Source of the DNA: Streptomyces tanashiensis
GTDB lineage: Bacteria; Actinomycetota; Actinomycetes; Streptomycetales; Streptomycetaceae
Direction: 5' to 3'
Length of the DNA stretch: 64,000 bases
NCBI RefSeq assembly: GCF_014648895.1
Contig: NZ_BMRZ01000002.1
Location: 558,001-622,000, forward strand
This document shows, one piece after another, positions 36,417 through 45,203 of the stretch (position 1 is the first letter of the stretch; each line of letters begins with the position of its first letter). The notes under the pieces are model-generated. The model saw only the letters and a list, made by a program, of their open reading frames with translations. It was not told where the DNA came from and did not search any database. The translations under genes were made by a program, and so were the position numbers.

Positions 36417-37472
36417 ATGACGAGTGCAGCCCTCCGCAGCAGGGCGTGGAAACTGCTGGAGATGGTCACGACGCCGCTGCTGCCGTCGGACTATCTCGAC
36501 CTGGTCAGCCCGCTGCGTGCGGGCGCTGACCTGTGTGGGCGCATCGAGGCCGTGCACCCCGAGACGGGTGACGCCGCTACTGTCGTGATCAGGCCGGGAC
36601 GGGGCTGGCGCGGTCACACGGCCGGTCAGTACGTGCGGATCGGGGTCGACGTCGACGGGGTGCGCCTGTGGCGTGCTTACTCCATCACCTCGCCGACAAA
36701 CCGCCAGGACGGCCGCGTCACGATCACCGTGAAGGCGATCCCGGACGGCAAGGTCAGCAACCACCTGGTCCGCAGGGCGAAACCGGGCACGATGGTCCAG
36801 CTCGACCAGGCAACCGGTGACTTCGTGCTGCCGGAGGCCAAGCCCGCCAAGGTGCTCTACCTGACGGCCGGCAGCGGCATCACGCCTGTGATGGGCATGT
36901 TGCGTGACATCGAGTTCGACGACGTCGTCATGGTCCACTGCGCGCCACAGCCGCAAGACGTGATCTTCCGCAACGAACTGCACGACCTGGTCGCGGACGA
37001 GAAGCTGCGGCTCACCGAGGTGCACACTGACACGGACGGCATGCTCGACATCGCCCGTCTCGACGAACTGGTGCCCGACTGGGCCGAGCGCGAGACCTGG
37101 GCCTGCGGGCCCGCGGGCCTGCTCGACGCCGCCGAAGAGCTCTGGAGCGAATACGGCGTGCAGGAGCGCCTGCACACCGAACGCTTCCGCCCCAGCATCG
37201 TCGTCGCCGGTGACGGCGGCGAGGTCACGTTCAGCGCCACCGGCAAGACCGTCGACGCGGACGGTGCCACGCCGTTGCTGGACGTCGGCGAGGAGGCCGG
37301 CGTGCTCATGCCGTCCGGGTGCCGCATGGGAATCTGCTTCGGCTGCGTCACGCCGCTCAAGGCGGGCGCCGTCCGCGACCTGCGTACCGGCGAGATCACC
37401 GAGGCCGAGCCGGGTGTCCTCATCCAGACCTGCGTGTCCGCCGCGGCGGGCCCCTGCGACATCGAACGGTAG
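36417..37472 (+). CDS. Ferredoxin-NAD(P)H reductase with C-terminal 2Fe-2S domain
   Basis: A 351-aa electron-transfer protein. The FAD-binding domain has LWRAYSITSP and VKAIPDGKVSNHLV. The NAD(P) domain has YLTAGSGITPVMGMLRD and TWACGPAGLLDAA. The plant-type ferredoxin domain has CRMGICFGC and a distal Cys in LIQTCVS. Its layout matches the mycobacterial Rv3230c type that feeds electrons to the DesA3 desaturase. The desaturase gene starts 8 bases downstream, so the pair is one operon. Confidence 0.93.
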   Translation: MTSAALRSRAWKLLEMVTTPLLPSDYLDLVSPLRAGADLCGRIEAVHPETGDAATVVIRPGRGWRGHTAGQYVRIGVDVDGVRLWRAYSITSPTNRQDGRVTITVKAIPDGKVSNHLVRRAKPGTMVQLDQATGDFVLPEAKPAKVLYLTAGSGITPVMGMLRDIEFDDVVMVHCAPQPQDVIFRNELHDLVADEKLRLTEVHTDTDGMLDIARLDELVPDWAERETWACGPAGLLDAAEELWSEYGVQERLHTERFRPSIVVAGDGGEVTFSATGKTVDADGATPLLDVGEEAGVLMPSGCRMGICFGCVTPLKAGAVRDLRTGEITEAEPGVLIQTCVSAAAGPCDIER

Positions 37473-37480
37473 GAACAACC

Positions 37481-38599
37481 TTGACCGCCATCGACCCCAC
37501 CGTCCACCTGACCGCGGAGCAGATCGAGGAGCTTGGCCGCGAGCTGGACGCGATCCGCGACGAGGTGATCGCCGACCGTGGCGAGAAGGACGCGGCCTAC
37601 ATCCGTAAGGTCATCTCGGCGCAGCGCAAGCTCGAGCTGGTCAGCAGGGGCGTGCTGCTGTTCTCGTTCTTCCCGCCCGCGTGGCTGCTCGGCACCGCCG
37701 GTCTGTCCGTGGCGAAGATCATGGACAACATGGAGATCGGCCACAACATCCTGCACGGCCAGTGGGACTGGATGCGGGACCCGAAGATCCACTCCACCAC
37801 CTGGGAGTGGGATCACGTCTCGCCGTCCGAGCAGTGGAAGCACTCGCACAACGAGCTGCACCACACGTACACCAACGTGATCGGCAAGGACAACGACCTC
37901 GGCTACGGCATCATGCGCGTCGACGAGGACCAAAGGTGGCACCCGTTCCACCTCGGCCAGCCGCTGTGGAACTTCATCAACGCCTGCTTCTTCGAGTACG
38001 GCATCGCGGCGTACGACCTGGAGCTCGGCAAGAACCTGCACAGGCGCCGCCGCAAGAACCCGGAGTTCCGCGCGCGGGCCAAGGCCGTGGGCCGCAAGAT
38101 CCGCAAGCAGGTGCTCAAGGACTACGTGATCCACCCGCTGCTGTCGGGCCCGTCGTTCCTCACCACGCTCGCCGCCACGTTCACCGCGAACCTGGTCCGC
38201 AACATCTGGTCCCACTCGGTGATCATGTGCGGGCACTTCCCCGAGGGCGTGCAGGTCTTCGAGCGCCGGTCGATCAAGGGCGAGACTCGCGGCCAGTGGT
38301 ACCTGCGCCAGATGATGGGCTCGGCGAACATCAGCGGCAGCAGGGCCATGCACTTCATGACCGGCAACCTGTCGCACCAGATCGAGCACCACCTGTTCCC
38401 GGACCTGCCGAGCAACCGGTACGCCGAGGTCGCGGTGAAGGTGCGCGCGCTGTTCGAAAAGTACGAGCTGGAGTACGTCACCGGGCCGCTGCCCAAGCAG
38501 GTGTTCTCCGCGTGGCACAAGGTCTTCCGGCTCTCGCTGCCGAACAAGAAGCCCAAGGTCAGGACGCCGGACCGCGAGCAGGAGCTCGTCGCGGCCTGA
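37481..38599 (+). CDS. Membrane acyl-CoA desaturase (DesA3-like)
   Basis: A 372-aa di-iron desaturase. Histidine boxes are EIGHNILHGQ (HxxxH), KHSHNELHHTYTN (HxxHH) and LSHQIEHHLFP (HxxHH). Hydrophobic stretches include GVLLFSFFPPAWLLGTAGL. A TTG start at 37481 is supported by GGTAGGA just upstream and by homology starting at TAIDPTVHLT. With the reductase it should introduce double bonds into acyl chains of membrane lipids. It is not close to the first desaturase (14081), which has a Gln-type third box and different spacing. Confidence 0.92.
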   Translation: MTAIDPTVHLTAEQIEELGRELDAIRDEVIADRGEKDAAYIRKVISAQRKLELVSRGVLLFSFFPPAWLLGTAGLSVAKIMDNMEIGHNILHGQWDWMRDPKIHSTTWEWDHVSPSEQWKHSHNELHHTYTNVIGKDNDLGYGIMRVDEDQRWHPFHLGQPLWNFINACFFEYGIAAYDLELGKNLHRRRRKNPEFRARAKAVGRKIRKQVLKDYVIHPLLSGPSFLTTLAATFTANLVRNIWSHSVIMCGHFPEGVQVFERRSIKGETRGQWYLRQMMGSANISGSRAMHFMTGNLSHQIEHHLFPDLPSNRYAEVAVKVRALFEKYELEYVTGPLPKQVFSAWHKVFRLSLPNKKPKVRTPDREQELVAA

Positions 38600-38663
38600 C
38601 CTGCGCTCCGCCATGACGCGGGGACGCTTGGGTGGCTCGCGCCCCGCTGGTGCGTGAGGGGCT

Positions 38664-39313
38664 CTATTTCTTCCCCGGCTCCTTGCCAGTGCCTGCGCCC
38701 GTGCGCAGCTTCAGTACGGGCAGGGTCGCGAACTTCGCTCGCATCGCCATGCTCGTGTCGTACGTGATCAGTCGGACTGGGCCAGCCGCCATCGTGCGCA
38801 CGGTGAGCGCTCGGTCCACGATCTCGTCATCCGCCTCCGACAGCCGCGCATGCCCGGGGTTGTGCATGAGGATTTCCACCGTGGCCGTGGGCAGAGGCGC
38901 CCGCTCTTCAAGAAGCCGGTCGAGTACTGCGAGGCTGTAGCCCGCGCGCCAACGGACCTGCTGATTGTCATCTGTTCCGTGAACGCCTTGACCGCCAGGT
39001 CGAACGCTTCCACGCGCTGGCGGACCTCAAGGTCGATGAGCCCATTCGACAGCGCAGCCTCCAGCCGGCCGTTGATCTGCCCCGCGCCGGCGAGCAGGGC
39101 CCAGTATTGCGGGGTGCGCACGAGCGCGTCGATGTCCTTGGGGCGGATCTGCGAGTTCAGGACGCGGACCGACTCTGTCGCCCAAGTCAGGTACTTGAGC
39201 AGGTTCTCTTCGGGCTGGTGGTAGTTGCCCAGGTTGATGGCGGCGGTGTGAACGCTCCGGAGCACCTGGAGGACGTTGCCGCGGTGAGCGCCGGGTATCG
39301 GTGTGACGATCAT
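38664..39313 (-). pseudogene. PIN-domain protein with internal deletion and frameshift
   Basis: The minus-strand N terminus MIVTPIPGAHRGNVLQVLRS...EENLLKYLTWATESVRVL...LIDLEVRQRVEAFDLAVKAF is the N-terminal domain of a streptomycete PIN protein. A second frame supplies the end of the PIN domain: EILMHNPGHARLSEADDEIVDRALTV and VRLITYDTSMAMRAK. Roughly 80 residues between, with the first catalytic Asp (the VPDTSFYI-type strand), are gone. It is therefore an inactivated RNase-type gene. Confidence 0.75.
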
Positions 39314-39875
39314 TCGCGGATGATGTCAGGGCTTGCCTGGCTCCGACACGGTATTACGGATTTGCCCACCTGAAGCTGGGGAGTGAGTCAGCACGCTGCG
39401 TCATGCCACGAGCCACGAGCCACGAGACCCTACACGGATGTAGGTCCTCAGATTCGTGGCACAGCCTCAGCCTCGATGACACGCCCGTGGCACTTATGCC
39501 GCCGTCGTGAGACGCCCTGATGCCTGTCGCACTGAAGTAGCCGGATTCACATGGCCCCTCGTTCAGGCTGTCGGATTCTCGCTGCGTCGTGCGCCGAACA
39601 GCGGCGTTTCACCCGTACTCGCGGGCAGGTGATGATCGCTCCCCCGAGGACTTGAATCCGTCGCGCACGACGGTGATCGAGCGGACGAGACCCCTCGCGA
39701 TTGCGCGTCCGGCATGGATGTGATGCCGCCGGCGGGCGGCGCTGGTGTCACGTAGTACTGGCAGCTTCGGTGCCCGCGGCCTGAGCGCGGCGCGCAGGCC
39801 ACGTACCTTTCGCGCCGTTAGGCCGTTAGCGGTATCGCGGACGCACACGGCGTCCCGACCGAAAGGAAGCCCCCC
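39314..39875. other. 560-base stretch without a gene
   Basis: No open frame with family-like sequence. A small hairpin CCTACACGGATGTAGG (about 39430) and a triple CCACGAG run just before it are the only visible structures. The last ~30 bases hold the ribosome-binding site (GAAAGGAAG) of the next gene. Confidence 0.4.
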
Positions 39876-40190
39876 ATGTCCACGAAGCGCGTCACCCATC
39901 GCCTGCTGGTGCTGTCGGCCACGGCGGCCACCTGCACGGGCGCCTTGAGCGTTCCGGCCGTGGCGAGCACGAACGTGCTGGCGGTCGGGAATCCCGCCTA
40001 CGACACCACGATGATCAACCAGGAGCGGGACGTCACGGCGGTCGGTGAGACCACCCACAGCAGCGGGCTGGGCAATGGTCTCGTCCAACTCCCGGTGAAC
40101 CACCCGGCCAACCGCGGTGGAGGGGGCAGCCTGCTCTTCTCGGATCGCGGGCTGAAGACCGACGTCGTCGCGGTGGTCTGGGAACGATGA
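39876..40190 (+). CDS. Exported protein carrying the first part of an S74 chaperone-like domain
   Basis: A 104-aa protein with a signal peptide (LLVLSATAATCTGALSVPAVAS). The mature part ends in LLFSDRGLKTDVVAVVWER, which matches the opening strand (SDRxLKxDI) of the peptidase S74/intramolecular chaperone domain of tail fibres. The next ORF, overlapping by four bases in the -1 frame, carries the rest of that domain. Either the two are translationally coupled halves or a frameshift has split one gene. Confidence 0.65.
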   Translation: MSTKRVTHRLLVLSATAATCTGALSVPAVASTNVLAVGNPAYDTTMINQERDVTAVGETTHSSGLGNGLVQLPVNHPANRGGGGSLLFSDRGLKTDVVAVVWER

Positions 40191-40654
40191 GCGGCCGGTG
40201 GTTGAGGGAGACCCTGGCCGGGCTGCGGATGCCGCCCCTGGTCAGGAAGCGTCTTCGACAGGGCGCTTCCGCCTCTGGCCTGGCGTCGGGGGCCGTGCCG
40301 GAGGTGGTGGGCGCCAGCGATCCGGTCAATGGCTACCGGGTGCTGGAACAGGTGGTGCGGCTGCCCGTCAGCACGTGGCGATATCACTGGGACCCTCCCC
40401 ACGTACGCCACCTGGGACCCATGGCGCAGGACTGGTGGAAAGCGTTCGGGGTGGGTGAGAACGACAGGACGATCTGCTGCACCGACGCCAACGGCGTGGC
40501 CATCGTCGCCATCCAGGCACTGCACCGGGAACTGGCTGAGCTCCGGGGCGAGGTCGCTGCCCTGCGGGCCGGGAGCTCGCCGCGGACCGCTCCGGCAGGT
40601 CCGGAGCGGCTGGCCGGGGACGAGGACGACCTGGCAGGCGATGCGCTGACGTAG
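40187..40654 (+). CDS. S74-type intramolecular chaperone domain, second part
   Basis: A 155-aa protein. Residues ~50-125 read VLEQVVRLPVSTWRYHW, RHLGPMAQDWWKAFGVGENDR, and DANGVAIVAIQALHRELAEL, the core of the S74 chaperone domain, which ends in the usual coiled-coil start. It has no signal peptide of its own. The ATG overlaps the stop of 39876-40190 (ATGA). No phage structural gene is nearby, so the role is cellular or unknown. Confidence 0.7.
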   Translation: MSGRWLRETLAGLRMPPLVRKRLRQGASASGLASGAVPEVVGASDPVNGYRVLEQVVRLPVSTWRYHWDPPHVRHLGPMAQDWWKAFGVGENDRTICCTDANGVAIVAIQALHRELAELRGEVAALRAGSSPRTAPAGPERLAGDEDDLAGDALT

Positions 40655-40828
40655 GGCGTGTGTCGAACGTCCCGCCGGCCGTCCGGTGTGTCGCTGCCGC
40701 TGTACGAGCGGGAAGTCGCGCCCGTACGCCTACGGGTCGGGCGCTGAGGGTCGGACAGGTCCAGGGCCGGGCCGGGCCGACCGAGGGGAACCGGCTGAGC
40801 GTCGGGTTCGCGGCGCGCGGGGGATGAT

Positions 40829-41131
40829 TTGGGTGGAACGACGGAACGCGAGGTCAGGAGCTTTCGTGGTGAAGCGGGTGCACCAACCCCGCGAGGACGC
40901 GGAGTTCGATTTCATCCTCGGGATGAGCGACGCCCAGGTCCTCACGTACTTCACCCGGGACATGTCCCAAGGCGATCGATCCCGGCTGGGCGATGGACCT
41001 CCTGGTGGGTGGTATCGCCGAGGAGTACGCGGGCCGCCTGACGGCCGTCCGCGCCGACATCACGCGCTGTCCAGCCGCGACCGGGCGGAACGGGGTCGCC
41101 GGAGCCCCGTCGTACGTCCTGCTGAAGGAGT
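40829..41131 (+). pseudogene. Frameshifted thioredoxin-like protein
   Basis: Two frames join near 40970. The first reads VKRVHQPREDAEFDFILGMSDAQVLTYF, the second AIDPGWAMDLLVGGIAEEYAGRLTAVRADITRCPAATGRNGVAGAPSYVLLKE. The order beta-alpha-beta, EEYAGRLTAV and cis-Pro region GAPSYVLLK fit a thioredoxin fold, but the CxxC position is not Cys. The C terminus is lost after 41131. Moderate confidence because each half is short. Confidence 0.45.
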
Positions 41132-41482
41132 CGAGGCCGCGCTACTGTTGCTGGTCCTTCATCCCTCATGCTCAGGAAGCACAAGGCAGCCGCTCGCCGC
41201 TTCGGCCCATGTCCGGCGGCTCTCCGCCGATACCCGAAGTTGGGCTGCCGAAGCACCATCAGCCCTCGCCCGGAGTAATCAGCACGCCGCTCCGCTGGGT
41301 CAGGCCCGTCGGCCAGCTCCGCACGGCTGAAGGGCTGCGATGCCGCCATGGTTCGCACTTATATCGGCGGTCGGCAGTCCAGCGTCATGTCGAGGCATGC
41401 TCCGTGGAGCCCTGTCGGCACACCCCTCGTTTGTGTGCCCCCTTGCCGCCGCCACGAGGCGACGGTCAGGGGTCTTCCGTGC
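41132..41482. other. No recognisable gene
   Basis: About 350 bases between the thioredoxin-like remnant and the island C right end. Only short shadow frames are present. Confidence 0.35.
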
Positions 41483-41515
41483 CGACCAAGATCCGGGCCA
41501 TACGCGGACCAGCCG
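41483..41515 (+). repeat. Arm-like repeat before att copy 4
   Basis: CGACCAAGATCCGGGCCATA followed by CGCGGACCAGCCGC. The 60173 copy is the same over this whole stretch. Confidence 0.75.
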
Positions 41516-41572
41516 CCTGCAGCTTGGCCCAATCGGGGCCGTTTCTGCTGGTCAGCGGCCATGCGAGGCGTT

Positions 41573-41687
41573 TACCACCAGCACACGAAGAATCTTCTCG
41601 TGTCGTACTCGCCGAAGAGGCTCGGCTTCTTCGAGGGACACAGAGAGAGGCGCCTGGCCCGGGCTCTTGCCCGTCAGGCGCCTCTCG
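41573..41687 (+). repeat. att-like copy 4
   Basis: TACCACCAGCACACGAAGAA, codons for [14 protein letters not shown], then GAG instead of the TAG stop, GGACACAGAGAGAG and the hairpin AGGCGCCTG...CAGGCGCCT (41648-41683). Its codons AATCTTCTCGTGTCG match the native copy 1 exactly, unlike copies 2 and 3. Confidence 0.85.
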
Positions 41688-42789
41688 ACGGCCTCATCCA
41701 TCGCAGCAGCCGACTTGCGTCGGAACTCGCGCGCCAAGGGAACCGCAGGGATCCGCGCCGGTCCCGACGCATCCGCAGAGCGCCGTCCTCGCCACTGCCG
41801 GCCCGGTGTCCTTGCCTTGGGCATCGCCCACGCCGCCGACGGCGCCTCGTGGCCCGAACCGGCGTGATGACCGGCACCCCGGCTCGATCAGCCCCGAGTC
41901 CCACCGCACCAGCACCGCCGGCCATGAAGGGACATGTTCGCCTGGGGCGCACTCGCCGCCTCCTCGGCCACCGGTCGTCTGCCGTTCGGGGCGGGCCCGG
42001 GTCCGCCCGAAGGAGTGTCTCGCGCCCTGTGATCGGCTGCTTCTCCGTATTCCTGCTTTGCGAAGGAGTCCAGGTCGTACATGGTTCATCTCAACGGCTC
42101 GACGATGAGCTGTCGCGTACTGTTCGGGCCGGCGAGCTCCCTGGCACGGCCGGTGGCCGGAATCGCGACGGACTCACAAAGGCACGATGGTCCGGCTGTG
42201 GTTACCGGGCCTCACGCGTACGCGCAGCTGCTCTTCGTCCGGTCGTATCCGTTCTTGCCCTGCTGATCGGCTTGCTCGACGCTGCGGCAAAGCACGAGCT
42301 GACCGCAGGTCCGGAGCGCCGTGATCGGCCTCCGTCCACACACCTCGGCCGCCCGCCGCGAAGGTGCAATCACCAGAGGCGACAGTCCTCGACACGCTGT
42401 GTGCCGCAGGGCAGGCCGAGACGAAGGGTCCATCGGGCAGGCCTGGAGGTGCTGCCTGGCCTCCGTCATGGCAGCCTGGATACGGAGTCTCCGACCAGGG
42501 CGCCCGGCTCGGCGACGACGTTTCCTCGGAGGAGGCCGAACACATCCGGCAACGGGAGACCTGCGGCGCGACGCCGCCTGGGAGACCACCTCGTTCCAGA
42601 AGCCAGGCCCCTGACGGGTGCGGCGGAGCCGCGTTCCCGGCCCGATCTGCGGGCGGCCCCGTCGTGAGGCCCATCCGAGTCAGGCCCCGAACCGTGTCTC
42701 AGGGCCAGGTATGGGCGCTCTGGCAGGACTGACGTGCAGAGCACATGGGCGACTGCCCCGGTGGGCGCCGATCAGCCGAGGAGAAGGCC
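41688..42789. other. 1.1-kb stretch without a supported gene
   Basis: Many overlapping short frames on both strands, none with a convincing family match or ribosome-binding site. Possibly eroded coding sequence at the left edge of island D. The last bases hold GGAGAAGG, the ribosome-binding site of the sulfatase. Confidence 0.4.
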
Positions 42790-45144
42790 ATGGCGAAGGA
42801 CTTCAAGGGGAAGATCGCCCTCGACATCCACGACTCGGAGCCGGACTGGGCGCCGTTCCTGCCCCCGAAGGCACCCCGGGGTTCCCCGAACGTGCTGGTG
42901 ATCGCCTGGGACGACGTGGGGTACGGGACGATGGAATGCTTCGGCGGTCCGGTGCGAACGCCGACGATGTCGCGGATCGCGGACATGGGCGTGCGTTACT
43001 CGAATTTCCACACCACCGCGCTGTGCTCCCCATCCCGGGCCTCGCTGCTGACCGGCCGCAACGCGACGTCGAACGGCATGGCCACCATCGCCGAGTTCAG
43101 TTCCGGCTTCCCTGGGATCTCCACGCGCATCCCCTTCGAGAACGGGTTCATCTCGGAGGTTCTGGCCGAGCGCGGCTACAACACGTACTGCATCGGCAAG
43201 TGGCACCTCACCCCTGGCGAGGAGACCAGCATGGCGGCGTACAAGGGCCGCTGGCCGTTGGGGCGCGGGTTCGAGCGGTTCTACGGCTTCCTCGGCGGCG
43301 AGTCGAGCTGTTGGTATCCGGATCTGGTTCACGACAACCACCAGGTCGAGCCCCCGGCCACGCCCGAAGAGGGATACCACATCGCCAAGGACCTGTCCGA
43401 CAAGGCCATCCAGTTCATTCGCGACGCCAAGGTCGTGGATCCCGACAAGCCCTTCTACATGTACCTGTCACTAGACGCGGCCCATGCGCCCCATCAGGTC
43501 TTCAAGGAGTGGGCCGACGCGTACAAGGGCGTGTTCGACCAGGGTTACGAGGCGATCCGGCCGGAGATCCTGCGCCGCCAGAAGGACCTCGGCCTGCTGC
43601 CCGAGGACACCGAGCTGTCCGCGATCAACCCCCATGGCGAGCCGGAGGCGACCGGCCCGGACGGGCAGCCGTGGCCGACGCTGGACACCGTTCGCCCCTG
43701 GGACACACTCAGCGACGACGAGAAGCGGCTGTTCACCCGGATGGCCGAGGTCTTCGCCGGCTACGTCTCCTACAGCGACGACCAGCTCGGCCGGGTGATC
43801 GACTTCCTCGATGCGGCCGGCGAACTCGACAACACGATCATCGTGGCCGTCTCCGACAACGGCGGAAGCGGCGAGGGCGGACCGGACGGCACGTTCAACG
43901 AGTGGCGGTTCTTCAACGGCCTGGACACGCCGACCGAGCTGTCCCTGGAACACATCGACGAGCTCGGTAGCCCAACCTCGTACAACCACTACAACACCGG
44001 CTGGGCGTGGGCGTTCGACACCCCGTTCCCGTACTGGAAGCGTTGGGCGGGCTACGAGGGCGGCGTGGCCGACATGTGCCTGGTCGCCTGGCCCGCCAAG
44101 CTCAAGGCGCGGGGCGAGGTGCGCCACCAGTACGTGCACGCGGTGGATGTCGTCCCCACGCTCTACGACCTACTGGGCGTCGATCCTCCCGACGTACTCA
44201 AGGGGTACCCGCAGAGCCCGATCGAGGGTGAGAGTTTCGCGGCCTCGCTCACCGACCCCGCCGCGCCCGGAAAGCAGACCCAGTTCTACGCGATGCTGGG
44301 GCAGCGCTCGATCTACCACGACGGGTGGCTGGCCTGCACCGTGCACCCGCCCCTCAGCGGCTGGGGCAACTTCGCCCATGACAAGTGGGAGCTCTACGAC
44401 TTCACGCGGGACCGCGCACAGTCCAGGGACGTGGCGGCACAGGAACCGGAACGGCTCGAGACGCTCAAGAGCCTGTGGTACTACTACGCGGGCCGCCTCA
44501 ACGGGCTGCCGCTGGATGACCGCACCGCCCTCGAACAGACGCTCGCCGAGCGTCCGCACGGCACCCCAGCACGAGAGCGCTACATCTACTACCCCGACAC
44601 CGCCTCGGTGCCCGAGCAGTCCGGAGTCGTGATCAGCGGCCGGTCGTACACCATCGCCGCCGGGGTCGACATCGAGTCGGCCGACGCCGAGGGCGTCTTG
44701 TACGCCCATGGTGGCATCGCCGGCGGCCACAGCCTCTACGTCAAGAACCACCGCCTGCACTACGCCTTCAACTGGGTGGGCACGCACCTGCAAGTCGTGG
44801 TCGCCGACCGGGAGATCACACAGGGCAGACACGTACTGACGGCCGAGTTCGCCGCGAACGGACGCAGCGCCGACCCGGCGATGCCGGGTGCAGCGGGAAC
44901 TCTCACCCTCTACGTCGACGACCAGCCGGTGGGCAGCGGTGACATCGTCACCCAGCCTGGCTACTTCTGCCTGGTCGGAGACGGGATCTGCGTAGGACGC
45001 GACGACGCCTCGCCCGTCACCGCCGACTACCAGGCGCCGTTCCGCTTCACCGGCGGCACCATCGACAAGGTCGTCGTCGACGTCTCCGGCGAGCGCTTCG
45101 TCGACCACGAGGCCCAGGTCCGCGGCTGGTTCGCCATCGACTGA
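42790..45144 (+). CDS. Type I arylsulfatase
   Basis: A 784-aa sulfatase (usual length for the bacterial AtsA group). The metal-binding start VLVIAWDDVGYG is followed by the formylglycine motif CSPSRASLLTGR (Cys ~79), CIGKWHLTP, HAPHQ, SDNGGSGEGG and the H-K rich middle typical of this group. The last ~170 residues (RSYTIAAGVD...GTLTLYVDDQPVGSG) look like a LamG-like beta-sandwich. It cleaves sulfate esters. The Cys must be oxidised by a formylglycine-generating enzyme, which is not encoded nearby. No signal peptide is present, so it is probably cytoplasmic. Confidence 0.93.
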   Translation: MAKDFKGKIALDIHDSEPDWAPFLPPKAPRGSPNVLVIAWDDVGYGTMECFGGPVRTPTMSRIADMGVRYSNFHTTALCSPSRASLLTGRNATSNGMATIAEFSSGFPGISTRIPFENGFISEVLAERGYNTYCIGKWHLTPGEETSMAAYKGRWPLGRGFERFYGFLGGESSCWYPDLVHDNHQVEPPATPEEGYHIAKDLSDKAIQFIRDAKVVDPDKPFYMYLSLDAAHAPHQVFKEWADAYKGVFDQGYEAIRPEILRRQKDLGLLPEDTELSAINPHGEPEATGPDGQPWPTLDTVRPWDTLSDDEKRLFTRMAEVFAGYVSYSDDQLGRVIDFLDAAGELDNTIIVAVSDNGGSGEGGPDGTFNEWRFFNGLDTPTELSLEHIDELGSPTSYNHYNTGWAWAFDTPFPYWKRWAGYEGGVADMCLVAWPAKLKARGEVRHQYVHAVDVVPTLYDLLGVDPPDVLKGYPQSPIEGESFAASLTDPAAPGKQTQFYAMLGQRSIYHDGWLACTVHPPLSGWGNFAHDKWELYDFTRDRAQSRDVAAQEPERLETLKSLWYYYAGRLNGLPLDDRTALEQTLAERPHGTPARERYIYYPDTASVPEQSGVVISGRSYTIAAGVDIESADAEGVLYAHGGIAGGHSLYVKNHRLHYAFNWVGTHLQVVVADREITQGRHVLTAEFAANGRSADPAMPGAAGTLTLYVDDQPVGSGDIVTQPGYFCLVGDGICVGRDDASPVTADYQAPFRFTGGTIDKVVVDVSGERFVDHEAQVRGWFAID

Positions 45145-45203
45145 CCGTAAGGCGCCGGCGTGCTGAGCCCCGTCGTGGTACGAGGCTCAGCATTCGACGT
45201 CCC

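Larger units (their letters stand above)
34581..41572. mobile_element. Island C: between att copies 3 and 4
   Basis: It starts with copy 3, arm-like repeat and integrase remnant, and ends with arm-like repeat and copy 4, the same order as island A. Cargo is the PucR regulator, ferredoxin reductase, desaturase, PIN pseudogene, S74-domain pair and thioredoxin-like remnant. The boundaries are inferred from the repeats. Confidence 0.6.
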
